Source: Eleftheria terrae (GTDB lineage: Bacteria > Pseudomonadota > Gammaproteobacteria > Burkholderiales > Burkholderiaceae_C). Taken from it: 64,000 nucleotides of DNA. Numbering within the stretch: position 1 is the stretch's first letter; each line of letters opens with the position of its first letter. The position numbers and the translations under genes are program-made. Positions 37,247-45,584 of this stretch are shown one piece after another. The DNA lies in NCBI RefSeq assembly GCF_030419005.1, contig NZ_CP106951.1:2852001-2916000 (forward strand). The letters run 5' to 3'. The notes under the pieces are model-generated. The model did not search any database. It was not told where the DNA came from and worked only from the letters and a program-made list of their open reading frames with translations.

Positions 37247-39382
37247 ATGGCAATCCTGCGTTCCCTGTCTGCGACGGCGCTGCTGAGTGCCGCCGCCACC
37301 ATGGCCCAGACGGGGCCGGCCGCCAGCGTCGACCTCGACAATGGCGCCGAACCCTATCCCATGGTGCTCACACCGGCGCGGCTGCGGCAGCCACTGCAGG
37401 ACGTGCCGGCCAGCGTCACGGTGCTGACGGCTGAAACGCTGTGGAGCTTCGGCATCACCAGCCTGCCGGAGGCCTTGCGCCTGGTGCCCGGCATGGCCAT
37501 CACCCAGACCAGCGGGCCCGACTTCCGCATCAACTACCACGGCACCAATCTGCTCTCGCCGCGGCGCATGAACGTGCTGGTCGACGGCGTGTCGGTGTAC
37601 CAGCCGCTGTTCTCGCGGGTGGACTGGAAGAACCTGCCCGTCACCCTGCTCGACATCGACCGCATCGAGGTCACGCGTGGCCCGAACTCGGCGGCCTACG
37701 GCCCCAACTCGATGCTGGCCATCGTGAACATCATCACCAAGCATCCGCGCGATGTCGACCGAGCCACCCTGTCCACCACCCTCGGCACGCGCGGCACGGT
37801 GGACGTGACGGCGCGCCTGGCCGCCACCCTCGGCCCGACCGCGCTGCGGCTCACGCTGTCCCAGGAAGGCGACCGCGGCTACGACCACCTCTCTCGCATC
37901 AGCGGTGGCGGCCACGACAGCACCCGGCTGCAGCGCATCAACCTGCGCAGCCAGACGCTGCTGTCGGCCTCGACCCGGCTCGACGTCGATGCCGGTTATG
38001 TCGGCGGCACCAAGGAAGTGCCCTTCGTCGAGTCCTACCAGCGCAGCTTCCCGGACCAGAAGGTGCGGGACCATTTCGTGTCTGCGAGCATCACCCACAG
38101 CCCGGAGCCGGCCCACGAGGTGCAGGTGCTGGCCTCGTACTGGCGCGACCGGGTGCGCCAGCCGTGGTTCACCTGCATGCCGACGGCCTTCGTGCTGCCC
38201 GAGATGTACACGCTCTGGCGGGCCAATCCAGGCTATGCCCGGTCCATCCTGGCCGGCCGGCGCCCGACCGGCGGCACCCCGCAGGACGACCTGCTGGCGA
38301 TGCAGGCCCTGCAGGCCATCGCCCGGCTGGGGCCGGGCGGCGCCATGGCACCGACCTGCGGCACGCCCAACCACAACCTGAGCGAAAGCCGCTTCGACAT
38401 CGAGTTGCAGGACACCTACGTCTTCTCTGACCGGCTGCGCACCGTCGCCGGCCTGGGTGCCCGCCAGCATCGCGGGCACAGCGAGACCTTCATGGGCCGG
38501 TCGGTGCGCAATTCCGGTGGCCGTGCGTTCGGCAATGCCGAGTTCAAGCCGACCGACTGGCTCACGGTCAATGCCGGCGCGTATGTCGAGCGGGACCAGA
38601 CCAGCGGCACCACCGTTTCGCCGCGCTTCGCCGCCAACTTTCGCCTGTCGCCGGCACAGACCCTGCGCCTGGTCTGGTCACGCGGCTCCCGCACGCCGGA
38701 TGTGCACGAGCAGCGCACCGAGTGGGTCTACAGCCTGCACGACGCCCAGCCGCCGCTGAACGGCTCGTCGCATGTCCGCTTTTTTCAGAGCGCCCACAGC
38801 ACCGGCGGGCTGCGCAGCGAGCGCATCACCTCCCGGGAAATCGGCTACCTGCTCAACCTGCCCGCAAGCGGCCTGCTGCTCGACGCCAAGCTGTTCGACG
38901 ACCGCCTGAGCGACTTGATCTCCGAGAAGCTGCAGGTGTCGGACTTCCGGCCGTCGAACGACAACGCGGTCCGCCTGAGCGGCGTCGAGCTGCAGCTCAA
39001 CCTGGACCTGACGCCACAGTGGTCGGCCTTTGCCCACTACTCCTACCTGCGCAACCACGCCGCCACCACCGTGCTGGAGCGCAGCCAGTACTCGCGCCAC
39101 AGCGGCGCCGCCGGGCTGTCGCATGCCTTTGGTGGTGGCTGGTCGGCATCGCTGGCGTACTACGGCGCCTCCGCCGAGGCGCCGGGACAACGGCATTTCG
39201 GCCGCGAGGACCTGGCCGTGCACAAGCGTTTGCAGCATGACGGCCTGCGGGGCCGCGGCTCGTTGATCGTGCGCCGCCTGGACAACAAGACCGTCGGCTA
39301 CTTCCGCGACGTCGGCAGCTGGCCTCAGAGCGAGTACCACCACCGCCTGCAGTGGCTGGGGCAGCTCGAGCTGAACTTCTGA
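37247..39382 (+). CDS. TonB-dependent outer-membrane receptor
   Basis: Outer-membrane gated porin of 711 residues. The signal peptide MAILRSLSATALLSAAATMAQ supports the ATG at 37247 over an open frame beginning 561 bases earlier. A plug domain covers about residues 45-165 (LQDVPASVTVLTAETLWSFG ... IDRIEVTRGPNSAAYGPNSM), followed by a beta-barrel ending in LGQLELNF with the usual terminal Phe. No TonB box is obvious. Substrate cannot be read from the sequence; neighbours are signalling genes, not siderophore genes. The 760-base upstream region contains no recognised iron-regulator box. Confidence 0.9.
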   Translation: MAILRSLSATALLSAAATMAQTGPAASVDLDNGAEPYPMVLTPARLRQPLQDVPASVTVLTAETLWSFGITSLPEALRLVPGMAITQTSGPDFRINYHGTNLLSPRRMNVLVDGVSVYQPLFSRVDWKNLPVTLLDIDRIEVTRGPNSAAYGPNSMLAIVNIITKHPRDVDRATLSTTLGTRGTVDVTARLAATLGPTALRLTLSQEGDRGYDHLSRISGGGHDSTRLQRINLRSQTLLSASTRLDVDAGYVGGTKEVPFVESYQRSFPDQKVRDHFVSASITHSPEPAHEVQVLASYWRDRVRQPWFTCMPTAFVLPEMYTLWRANPGYARSILAGRRPTGGTPQDDLLAMQALQAIARLGPGGAMAPTCGTPNHNLSESRFDIELQDTYVFSDRLRTVAGLGARQHRGHSETFMGRSVRNSGGRAFGNAEFKPTDWLTVNAGAYVERDQTSGTTVSPRFAANFRLSPAQTLRLVWSRGSRTPDVHEQRTEWVYSLHDAQPPLNGSSHVRFFQSAHSTGGLRSERITSREIGYLLNLPASGLLLDAKLFDDRLSDLISEKLQVSDFRPSNDNAVRLSGVELQLNLDLTPQWSAFAHYSYLRNHAATTVLERSQYSRHSGAAGLSHAFGGGWSASLAYYGASAEAPGQRHFGREDLAVHKRLQHDGLRGRGSLIVRRLDNKTVGYFRDVGSWPQSEYHHRLQWLGQLELNF

Positions 39383-39447
39383 GCCGGTCGAAAGGTGCCG
39401 CGGTACAGGTGGGCGCGGCCCCCTCACCTGGCGGCCGGCGCGCTGGC

Positions 39448-39942
39448 TCAGCTGGCCCTGCGGCCGGCGTCTCCCAATGCCAAGGCAGCGCCGGCACAGC
39501 CACCGGGCAGGCAATCGAGGGACAACAGCGACGACGTCGCGACCGCCTCGCGCGCCTGTTGCAGAGCGCGGTTCAGGTCCGCCAGTTCAAGCGGCTTGGA
39601 AAGGAAGTCGTCGAAGCCGGCTTCCAGGCAGCGCAGCCGGTCGTGCGGGCCACCGCGCCCGGTCAGGCAGACCGACACGGCGGGCCCCAGCCCGTCGGCG
39701 GCCTTCAGCCGTCGCAGCACCTCGCAACCGTCGAAGCCGGGCAGGTCGAGGTCGATGAAGGCCAGCTGCGGGGGAACGAGCACCGCCACGTCGACCGCGG
39801 TCGGCCCGTCATAGGCCACCACCGTCTTGCACTCAAGCAGCTGCAGCAGGCAGCTGAGAGAGACGGCGGCGTCGACGTTGTCATCCACCACCAGCACGAC
39901 CAGTGCCTCGGTGCGACCTTCTTCCCTGCTGAGTGGCAACAT
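39448..39942 (-). CDS. Stand-alone receiver-domain response regulator
   Basis: CheY-like protein of 164 residues with no output domain. Receiver landmarks are LVVDDNVDAA near residue 18, the phospho-acceptor in LAFIDLDLPGFDG near residue 60, CLTGRGG (Thr) near residue 93 and FLSKPLEL (Lys) near residue 114. The ATG at 39942 gives MLPLSREEGRT; upstream in-frame sequence is noise. It is convergent with the TonB receptor gene and could serve the nearby hybrid kinase or the HisKA_3 kinase. Confidence 0.85.
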   Translation of the reverse strand: MLPLSREEGRTEALVVLVVDDNVDAAVSLSCLLQLLECKTVVAYDGPTAVDVAVLVPPQLAFIDLDLPGFDGCEVLRRLKAADGLGPAVSVCLTGRGGPHDRLRCLEAGFDDFLSKPLELADLNRALQQAREAVATSSLLSLDCLPGGCAGAALALGDAGRRAS

Positions 39943-39973
39943 GCGCGACTCCCCTGTGTCCCGTGACGCAAGC

Positions 39974-39992
39974 CGCACCGTCGTGCGGTGCG
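39974..39992. promoter_or_regulatory. Inverted repeat upstream of the receiver gene
   Basis: CGCACCG-TCGTG-CGGTGCG is a perfect 7-bp inverted repeat with a 5-base spacer, 31 bases upstream of the receiver start codon. It could be a repressor site or a 5'-leader hairpin. There is no other copy nearby. Confidence 0.3.
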
Positions 39993-40262
39993 ACGGCCCC
40001 CGGCACGTCGGCTGCGCCACGGCGGCAAAGCGGCTCACGTGCCCGTCGCCGCCCGCCAAGGGCCGGCAGCCTCCCCTCAAGGAGCAAGGCCCGCTCCATG
40101 CGCTGCGCAATGCCGGCCGCCACGTGCTGTTCTTTCGGGCGACCTGGCATTGCCGGCCCCGGACACGCGGCAAGGCAGCAGCAGCAGGCGCGAGATGCGT
40201 TGCCCCGTACCGCCGGAGCCCGGCGGGCCCCCTGTCGCCTTGAGGAAGGGGGTGAGCGTAGA

Positions 40263-40422
40263 TTTGTGCATGGTTTCTCGCTGCTGAGCTACCGGCCGAT
40301 ATGCCAGTGAACAGCACTGGCGGGTTCCATACCATAGCAACTGACACCTGCAGCCGCCAGCATGACCTGTCGTATCTAACAAGTAGGGAGTCCCCCAGCG
40401 AGCGGCTTCGTGCTGTACAAGA
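40263..40422 (+). repeat. Regulatory repeat, copy A (upstream of the NarL-type regulator)
   Basis: This 160-base stretch aligns without overall shift to 41272-41431. By hand count 99 of 160 positions are identical at a constant offset of 1009. The best-kept blocks are TGCATGGT, CTACCG.TCGAT-like sequence, GCCAGT, TCCATAC.ATAGCAA, CGCCAGC, CCTGTC, AACAAGT and TCGTG.TGTA. Copy A contains a perfect inverted repeat GCCAGTG-AACAG-CACTGGC (40303-40321). It ends 38 bases before the regulator's ATG. Confidence 0.7.
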
Positions 40423-40460
40423 ACCCACCCCGAAGGTCCACCAAGGACAAAGGATCAGTC

Positions 40461-41111
40461 ATGGCGACAGACGGAATCAAAGTGCTGATCGCGGACGACC
40501 ATCCGCTGATTGTCGAAGGCCTGGTCAGCGCCCTCAAGCGCGAGCACATCGACTGTGTGGCGCAGGCATGCGAGGCGGCCGACGTACTGCCTGCCTTCGA
40601 GGCCGGCCCGCCGGACGTGGTGATCGTTCTGGACATCCGCTTCGGCGAGGGCCAGGCATCGGGGCTCGACGTTGCACGCGCATTGCTCGAACGCCACCCG
40701 AAGGCACGCATCGTCTTCTATTCCCAGTTCGACCAGGACGAACTCGTCAGGGAAGCCTACCGGCTCGGCGGGCTCTCCTTCGTCACGAAAAACGCGCCGG
40801 TGGACGTGCTCGCCGCAGCCATCCGGCATGCGCACGAAGGCCGGCTCTACTTCGCCACGCAGATTGCGCAGCGGCTGGCGCTGCTCAATGTGCGAGGCGA
40901 CGAATCGCCGCAGTCGAAGCTCGACGCCCGCGAGCTCGAGGTCTTCAAGCGCATGGCCCTGGGCATGACGAACCTCGAGATCGCCGAGGCGATGAGCCTG
41001 TCACCGAAGACCATCAGCAATGTGAGCCAGTCGATCAAGGAACAACTTGGCGTGCATCGGCCGGCCGAGATCACTCGGCTGGCGGTGCGGCACCTGCTGA
41101 TCTCGCCCTGA
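40461..41111 (+). CDS. NarL/FixJ-type response regulator
   Basis: DNA-binding response regulator of 216 residues. The receiver (about 5-125) has IADDHPLIVEGL near residue 9, phospho-acceptor in VIVLDIRFGEG near residue 55 and SFVTKNAPVD near residue 110. The LuxR-type helix-turn-helix lies at about 150-210 (ARELEVFKRMALGMTNLEIA, SLSPKTISNVSQSIKEQLGV). AGGA precedes the ATG at 40461. It is the natural partner of the HisKA_3 kinase encoded 1.5 kb downstream. Its promoter region is repeated in front of the intervening binding-protein gene, suggesting shared or autogenous control. Confidence 0.9.
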   Translation: MATDGIKVLIADDHPLIVEGLVSALKREHIDCVAQACEAADVLPAFEAGPPDVVIVLDIRFGEGQASGLDVARALLERHPKARIVFYSQFDQDELVREAYRLGGLSFVTKNAPVDVLAAAIRHAHEGRLYFATQIAQRLALLNVRGDESPQSKLDARELEVFKRMALGMTNLEIAEAMSLSPKTISNVSQSIKEQLGVHRPAEITRLAVRHLLISP

Positions 41112-41271
41112 ACGAGTCGCCGGCGGACCGGTCGGCCGCAGGGCGCGCCGGCCTCGGCAAGGCCATGCCTGCGTGGGCCACCGCAGGGCATCAGAACGGT
41201 CGCGACAACTGGCCGGTGCCTCCCGAGCCGATCGGCAGCCATGCGACAGGGGAGGCGGGGGAGTGCTGCAG

Positions 41272-41431
41272 TTGATGCATGGTCGATCGCTCCGGAACTA
41301 CCGTTCGATTTGCCAGTACACCGCACCTGGCACCTCCATACGATAGCAATCATCGTGACCACTCGCCAGCCAGCCCTGTCACCTTCAACAAGTGCGAATC
41401 AGGGAAGAACAGCGCGTCGTGTTGTAGAAAA
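41272..41431 (+). repeat. Regulatory repeat, copy B (upstream of the binding-protein gene)
   Basis: Partner of the repeat at 40263-40422, offset exactly 1009 bases. The inverted repeat is kept in weaker form (GCCAGT...ACCTGGC, 41312-41331). The aligned TCCATACGATAGCAA block is the strongest conserved island and is a good candidate activator or promoter element. Confidence 0.7.
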
Positions 41432-41469
41432 CGCGATTCCGGCGCAGCGCCGGGAAGGAGGGCTGAAGC

Positions 41470-41625
41470 ATGAGGAGACGGTGGCACCAGGTGGGCAGCC
41501 GCCGGTGCCGGACCGGGACGCTTGGGGGAGTGGCATCGCTGCACTGCGCCTGCCCGCCGGGAAGCGCGATGGCACCCCACGGCACACCGGCCCGGCCGGC
41601 AGGGCGGCCGTGGTGGCGCGCATGA
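41470..41625 (+). CDS. Possible 51-codon upstream ORF with strong ribosome-binding site
   Basis: The ATG at 41470 follows AAGGAGGG by 7 bases, a far better ribosome-binding site than that of the binding-protein gene 60 bases further on. It corresponds exactly (offset 1009) to the start codon of the NarL-type regulator. The 51-residue product is Arg/Pro/Cys-rich (MRRRWHQVGSRRCR...) with no family resemblance, ends in TGA at 41623, and is in the same frame as the binding-protein gene. It may be a leader peptide, a relic of the duplicated regulator start, or chance. Confidence 0.35.
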   Translation: MRRRWHQVGSRRCRTGTLGGVASLHCACPPGSAMAPHGTPARPAGRPWWRA

Positions 41626-41685
41626 GCCGCGGCGCCCGCCATCGCCGCTGTCGGGCGCAGGGTCGCCGTCGTGCCGGTGGCTGAG

Positions 41686-42618
41686 ATGAACGACATCGCC
41701 GCGCGATCGCCCTCGGTCCGCAAGCTGGCTGCCGCCGGCTCGCTGCTGCTGGCTGCATGCGGGCTGGTGCTGGGGGCGGTGGGGCACCCTGCGCATGAGC
41801 TGCGGGTGCTCGCGCTCGGGGAAGGTGCCGCGGTGCGCGAGGTGCTCGACACCTTCCGGCAGCACTATCCCGGGCTGCCGCACAGCAGCGACGCCCGCGT
41901 GCTTTCGCAGCGTGCCGGGCCGGGTGTCTACCTCGCGGTGGGCCCGGCCGCACTGCAGGCGGCCCTGGAGGCCGACCTGCAGCCGGTGGTCTCGCTCTTC
42001 GCGTCGGGCCAGACCTACCAGCAGGTGCTGGCCGCCGCGGACCCGGAACGCCGCTCCGCGGTCACCGCCATCTACGCCGAAGCATCGCCGCAAGCCCAGC
42101 TGGAGGTGATTGCCGCGCTGTACCAGCGACGGGTCACCGTGGGCGTGCTGCTGTCGGAGCTGACCGCGCGCCTCGAACCCGGGCTGCGCCGCGCCGCCAG
42201 CCGGCTCGGGCTGAACCTGGCCGTGCACCGGGTGGCGGCGGGCGACAACGTGGTGCGCGAACTGAACGCCCTGTCGTCGGCGACAGTGATCCTTGCCTTG
42301 CCGGACAGCAGCCTCTACAGCAAGGACAACCTGGGACTGCTGCTCGAGTCCAGCTACCGGCGGCGCCAGCCCATCGTGGGCTTCTCGCCGGCGCTCGTGC
42401 ACGCCGGCACGCTGGCCAGCGCCTATGCCTCGGTGGAAGACATCGCGGCCCACCTCGACGAGGTGCTGCCCCAGCTGGAGGCCGGGCGCCTGCCGGAGCC
42501 ACAGTACCCGATGTACTGGCGCGTGGCCATCAACGAACATGTGGCCCGCTCGCTGTCCATCACGGTGAGCGACGCGGTGCGCGAGATGGGCAACCGGCCG
42601 CCGGGGAGGCCCCGGTGA
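41686..42618 (+). CDS. ABC-type substrate-binding lipoprotein (PF04392-like)
   Basis: Protein of 310 residues resembling the ABC_sub_bind family of periplasmic binding proteins. The N-terminus has Arg/Lys, a hydrophobic stretch and a lipobox LAAC (Cys near residue 25), so it is probably a lipoprotein. The mature part has the two-lobed pattern with VYLAVGPAALQAAL near residue 90 and ALPDSSLYSKDNLGLLLESS near residue 207. The ATG at 41686 is chosen over the GTG at 41671; neither has a strong ribosome-binding site. Its stop overlaps the kinase GTG start. With no permease or ATPase nearby, it is probably a sensor accessory rather than a transporter subunit. Confidence 0.8.
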   Translation: MNDIAARSPSVRKLAAAGSLLLAACGLVLGAVGHPAHELRVLALGEGAAVREVLDTFRQHYPGLPHSSDARVLSQRAGPGVYLAVGPAALQAALEADLQPVVSLFASGQTYQQVLAAADPERRSAVTAIYAEASPQAQLEVIAALYQRRVTVGVLLSELTARLEPGLRRAASRLGLNLAVHRVAAGDNVVRELNALSSATVILALPDSSLYSKDNLGLLLESSYRRRQPIVGFSPALVHAGTLASAYASVEDIAAHLDEVLPQLEAGRLPEPQYPMYWRVAINEHVARSLSITVSDAVREMGNRPPGRPR

Positions 42619-44090
42619 GGCCGCCTCGCCGCAGCCCCAGCATCACCACCCTGATGCTGTGCGTGGCCATCCTCCCTGCCCTGGTGATGTGGCTGGTGGT
42701 GAGCGCGACCATCTACGGCTCGCAGCTGAAGGACATCCGCGCCGACATCGACGAGCGGGGCCGCCTGCTGGCAGCCACGCTGGCCGAGGCCAGCCGCTAT
42801 GCCGTCGTGTCGGGCAACAGCGCGGCACTGGCCGGCACGCTGCAGGGCCTGCTCGCCTCGGAACCCAGCATCGCGCGGATCGAGGTGCTCGGCCCCACCC
42901 GGCAACGGCTGGCCGGCGCGCAGTCGGCCGCCGAGGCGGGCGAAGCGATGCCGTTCGAGCACCCCATCCGCGCGCAAGCCATCGATGTCGACTTGTTCGA
43001 CGATCCGGCACGGCCCCATGTCGCCGGCCCGCCGCGTGACCTGCGCGCATCGCCCGGCGAAGTGCTGGGCCATGTGCGGGTGCTGATGTCGCCGCAGCGG
43101 CTGGTGGATGCGAAGCGCCGCAACCTGTATTTCGCCGGTGGCGTGACCCTGGCTGCGGCCCTGGGCAGCGGCCTGCTGGGGCTGTTGCTGGCGCGCATGA
43201 TCCATGGGCCGCTGGCGGCCATCATGGCCGCGGTGCGCGACATCCGGCAGGGCCGCTACCAGGTGCGCCTGGGCAGCGGCCGGGGCGGCGAGCTGGGCGA
43301 GCTGCAGGACGCCATGGCGGAGATGGCCGGCGAGCTGGCCGCCGCCCGCCAGGAGCTGGAAGAAAAAGTGGCCCATCGCACCGCGGCGCTGCAAGCCGCC
43401 GTGCAGGCAGCCCGGGCGGCGGAGGAGGAAAAACGCCGCCTCATCGCGCATGGCAATGCGCTGGTGGAGGAAGAACGCCGGCGCATCGCGGTGGAGATCC
43501 ACGACCAGCTCAATGCCTCGCTGATCTCGGTGCGGCTGGGTGCGGCCGCCCTCAGCGCGCGTGGCGGCCCGCCGGTGGCCCAGGACGAACTGGAGCGCAT
43601 TGCGCAGCGCATCACCCGCACCACCGACCAGCTCTACGACAGTGCCCGGCGCATCGTCAAACGGCTGCGCCCGGAGGTGCTGGACACCCTGGGCTTCTGC
43701 GGTGCGGTGGCCGAAGCGGTGCGCGACTACGACACGCTGCATCCCGAATGCCGCTTCACGCTGAAGGTCGACGAGCGCTTTCCCGGCCTGCCCGGCACGC
43801 TGGCCATCAATGCCTACCGGGTGGTGCAGGAAGCGCTGTCGAACGTGGTCAAGCATGCGAACGCCACGCGGGTCGAGGTCGGGCTGGGCGTGGACGAGGT
43901 GCGGCGCGAGATCCAGATCACCGTCTACGACAACGGTTGCGGCCTGCCCACCGAGCCGGCCCGCGGTGCCGGCCTCGGGCTGGTGGGCATGCGCGAGCGG
44001 GCCTGGGCGGCCGGCGGCGTGCTGCGCATTGCGGCCCTGCCCTCACAAGGCACCCGCATCGAGCTGCGGGTGCCCTGGCCTCGTCCGTGA
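42615..44090 (+). CDS. Sensor histidine kinase, HisKA_3 (NarX-type)
   Basis: Membrane kinase of 491 residues. Membrane helices lie at about 12-32 and 175-197 around a periplasmic sensor domain, then HAMP (about 197-250), a coiled coil, a HisKA_3 dimerisation domain with ERRRIAVEIHDQLNASLISV (His near 299), and a HATPase domain (NVVKHANAT, YDNGCGL, GAGLGLVGMRERA). The GTG start overlaps the upstream stop by 4 bases, so binding protein and kinase are coupled. It probably senses through the lipoprotein and phosphorylates the NarL-type regulator encoded upstream. Confidence 0.9.
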   Translation: MRPPRRSPSITTLMLCVAILPALVMWLVVSATIYGSQLKDIRADIDERGRLLAATLAEASRYAVVSGNSAALAGTLQGLLASEPSIARIEVLGPTRQRLAGAQSAAEAGEAMPFEHPIRAQAIDVDLFDDPARPHVAGPPRDLRASPGEVLGHVRVLMSPQRLVDAKRRNLYFAGGVTLAAALGSGLLGLLLARMIHGPLAAIMAAVRDIRQGRYQVRLGSGRGGELGELQDAMAEMAGELAAARQELEEKVAHRTAALQAAVQAARAAEEEKRRLIAHGNALVEEERRRIAVEIHDQLNASLISVRLGAAALSARGGPPVAQDELERIAQRITRTTDQLYDSARRIVKRLRPEVLDTLGFCGAVAEAVRDYDTLHPECRFTLKVDERFPGLPGTLAINAYRVVQEALSNVVKHANATRVEVGLGVDEVRREIQITVYDNGCGLPTEPARGAGLGLVGMRERAWAAGGVLRIAALPSQGTRIELRVPWPRP

Positions 44091-44186
44091 GGGCCGGCGC
44101 AGCGAGGCAGGGCCTTGCGGCACACGCCTGCCGGCCCCGAGGCCGGGGCGCCTCGGCCGTGGTGGCCGGGGCGCCGCGCCCGCCTT

Positions 44187-44900
44187 TCAGGCGGCGGCCG
44201 GTCGCCGCGGGTTCGCCAGCCCGCGCTCGACAGCCGGGCGCGCGGTGAATGCCTGCAGCACGCGCCGGACTTCCGGGAACTGCTCGATCCCCACCAGCTC
44301 GCCGGCACCGTAGAAGCCGACCAGGTTGCGCACCCAGGGGAAGATGGCGATATCGGCGATCGTGTAGTCGTCGCCCATGATCCAGGCGCGGCCGGCCAGG
44401 CGTTGCTCAAGCACCGCCAGGAGTCGCTTCGATTCGGCCACATAGCGGTCGCGCGGACGCTTGTCCTCGTACTCGCGGCCGGCGAATTTGTGGAAGAAAC
44501 CGAGCTGGCCGAACATCGGGCCGATGCCGCCCATCTGGAACATCAACCACTGCACCGTTTCATGGCGGCGCGCCGGCGTGCGGGGCAGGAACTGCCCGGT
44601 CTTCTCGGCGAGATACAGCAGGATGGCGCCCGACTCGAACAAGGCCAGGGGCTCGCCCTCCGGCCCGCTGGGGTCCAGGATGGCGGGGATCTTGTTGTTC
44701 GGGTTGAGCGAGAGGAACTCGGGCGACATCTGGTCCTGGCTCTCGAAGTCCACCAGGTGCGGCTCGTAGGGCAGGCCGCATTCCTCCAGCATGATGGAGA
44801 CCTTCACACCGTTGGGCGTGGGCAGCGAGTACAGCTGCAGGCGGTCGGGATGCTGCGCCGGCCACTTGCGGGTGATGGCGAAGCTCGAGAGAGAGGCCAT
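44187..44900 (-). CDS. Glutathione S-transferase, YghU/GstB-like
   Basis: Cytoplasmic glutathione transferase of 237 residues. The N-terminal thioredoxin-like domain (about 20-105) has LYSLPTPNGVKVSIMLEE, NPNNKIPAILDP and ALFESGAILLYLAEKTGQF. The helical C-terminal domain (about 115-225) includes WLMFQMGGIGPMFGQLGFF and GDDYTIADIAIFPWVR, typical of the YghU/YfcG nu-class. The ATG at 44900 is preferred; upstream in-frame sequence overlaps the MarR gene and is noise. It lies 86 bases after the MarR gene on the same strand, so it may be in the MarR regulon. Confidence 0.9.
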   Translation of the reverse strand: MASLSSFAITRKWPAQHPDRLQLYSLPTPNGVKVSIMLEECGLPYEPHLVDFESQDQMSPEFLSLNPNNKIPAILDPSGPEGEPLALFESGAILLYLAEKTGQFLPRTPARRHETVQWLMFQMGGIGPMFGQLGFFHKFAGREYEDKRPRDRYVAESKRLLAVLEQRLAGRAWIMGDDYTIADIAIFPWVRNLVGFYGAGELVGIEQFPEVRRVLQAFTARPAVERGLANPRRPAAA

Positions 44901-44986
44901 GGTGTCGTCCTTCCGGAGTGGATGAGGGAGTCGGGGATGCGGCCGCGCAGCGGCCTGGCGGCAGGCCGCTGCGAAAGCTGGCCGGC

Positions 44987-45511
44987 TCAGTCGCCGCCAT
45001 TCTCCAGCACCGCCAGCAGCCGTGCCAGGCTCTCGTCCAGGGCCGCCAGCGCGGCCGGCTTGAGCGGCGCGAGGATGCGTGCTTCGTTCTCGACATGCGC
45101 CTGCACGGCGCGGTCGATCAGCTCGAGCCCCTGCGGCGTCAGCTGCACCAGCAGGCTGCGGGCGTCGTCGGGGTTGGGCACCCGCTGCACCAGGCCGGCT
45201 GATTCGAGCCGCTGCAGCCGGTGGGTCATGGTGCCCGAGGTCACCATCAGCGCCGAGAACAGCGCAGTGGGCGCCAGGCTGTAGGGCCGGCCCGAGCGAC
45301 GCAGGGTGGCCATCACGTCGAACTCCCCGCCGCTCAGGCCGAAGGCCGAGAAGGTCTCGTCCAGCCGCCGCTGCACCAGGGCCGAGCAGCGCTTGAGCCG
45401 GCCGATGGTGGCCATCGGCCCGAGCACCAGGTCGGGCCGCTCCCGGCGCCACTGATCGAGGATGGCATCCACGGCGTCCGGCCGCGGCGCGGTGTCCCGT
45501 TGTCTGGCCAT
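44987..45511 (-). CDS. MarR family transcriptional regulator
   Basis: Winged-helix repressor of 174 residues. The DNA-binding part is about residues 60-130 (LSGGEFDVMATLRRSG, MVTSGTMTHRLQRLESAGLV, NPDDARSLLVQLTPQG with the wing Asp-Arg). The ATG at 45511 follows AGG by 5 bases; a GTG 6 bases upstream is the alternative. It is divergent from a DMT-type exporter across 73 bases containing two palindromes, a classic MarR/efflux layout, and is followed by the glutathione transferase gene. Confidence 0.9.
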   Translation of the reverse strand: MARQRDTAPRPDAVDAILDQWRRERPDLVLGPMATIGRLKRCSALVQRRLDETFSAFGLSGGEFDVMATLRRSGRPYSLAPTALFSALMVTSGTMTHRLQRLESAGLVQRVPNPDDARSLLVQLTPQGLELIDRAVQAHVENEARILAPLKPAALAALDESLARLLAVLENGGD

Positions 45512-45524
45512 GTTCACCTGCTTG

Positions 45525-45572
45525 TCTTGACTTCAAGATTATCTGCTAAGCTGATTTATCTCGAAATCAAGA
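45525..45572. promoter_or_regulatory. Paired MarR operator palindromes
   Basis: TCTTGA-CT-TCAAGA (45525-45538) is a perfect 14-base palindrome. TCTCGA-AA-TCAAGA (45559-45572) is a one-mismatch copy, centred 34 bases away. Together the flanks also form a longer inverted repeat (TTGTCTTGA...TCAAGACAA). They fill the gap between the divergent MarR and exporter genes. Confidence 0.6.
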
Positions 45573-45584
45573 CAAATTGCTGCC

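Larger units (their letters stand above)
39943..40460. other. 518-base divergent gap between the receiver and NarL-type genes
   Basis: The first 320 bases hold only the inverted repeat at 39974-39992 and random open frames. The last 200 bases hold the first copy of the regulatory repeat described separately. Confidence 0.5.
41112..41685. other. 574-base gap between the NarL-type and binding-protein genes
   Basis: It contains regulatory repeat B and the small ORF at 41470-41625. The first 160 bases after the regulator stop show no hairpin with a U-tract; no terminator is evident. Confidence 0.5.
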
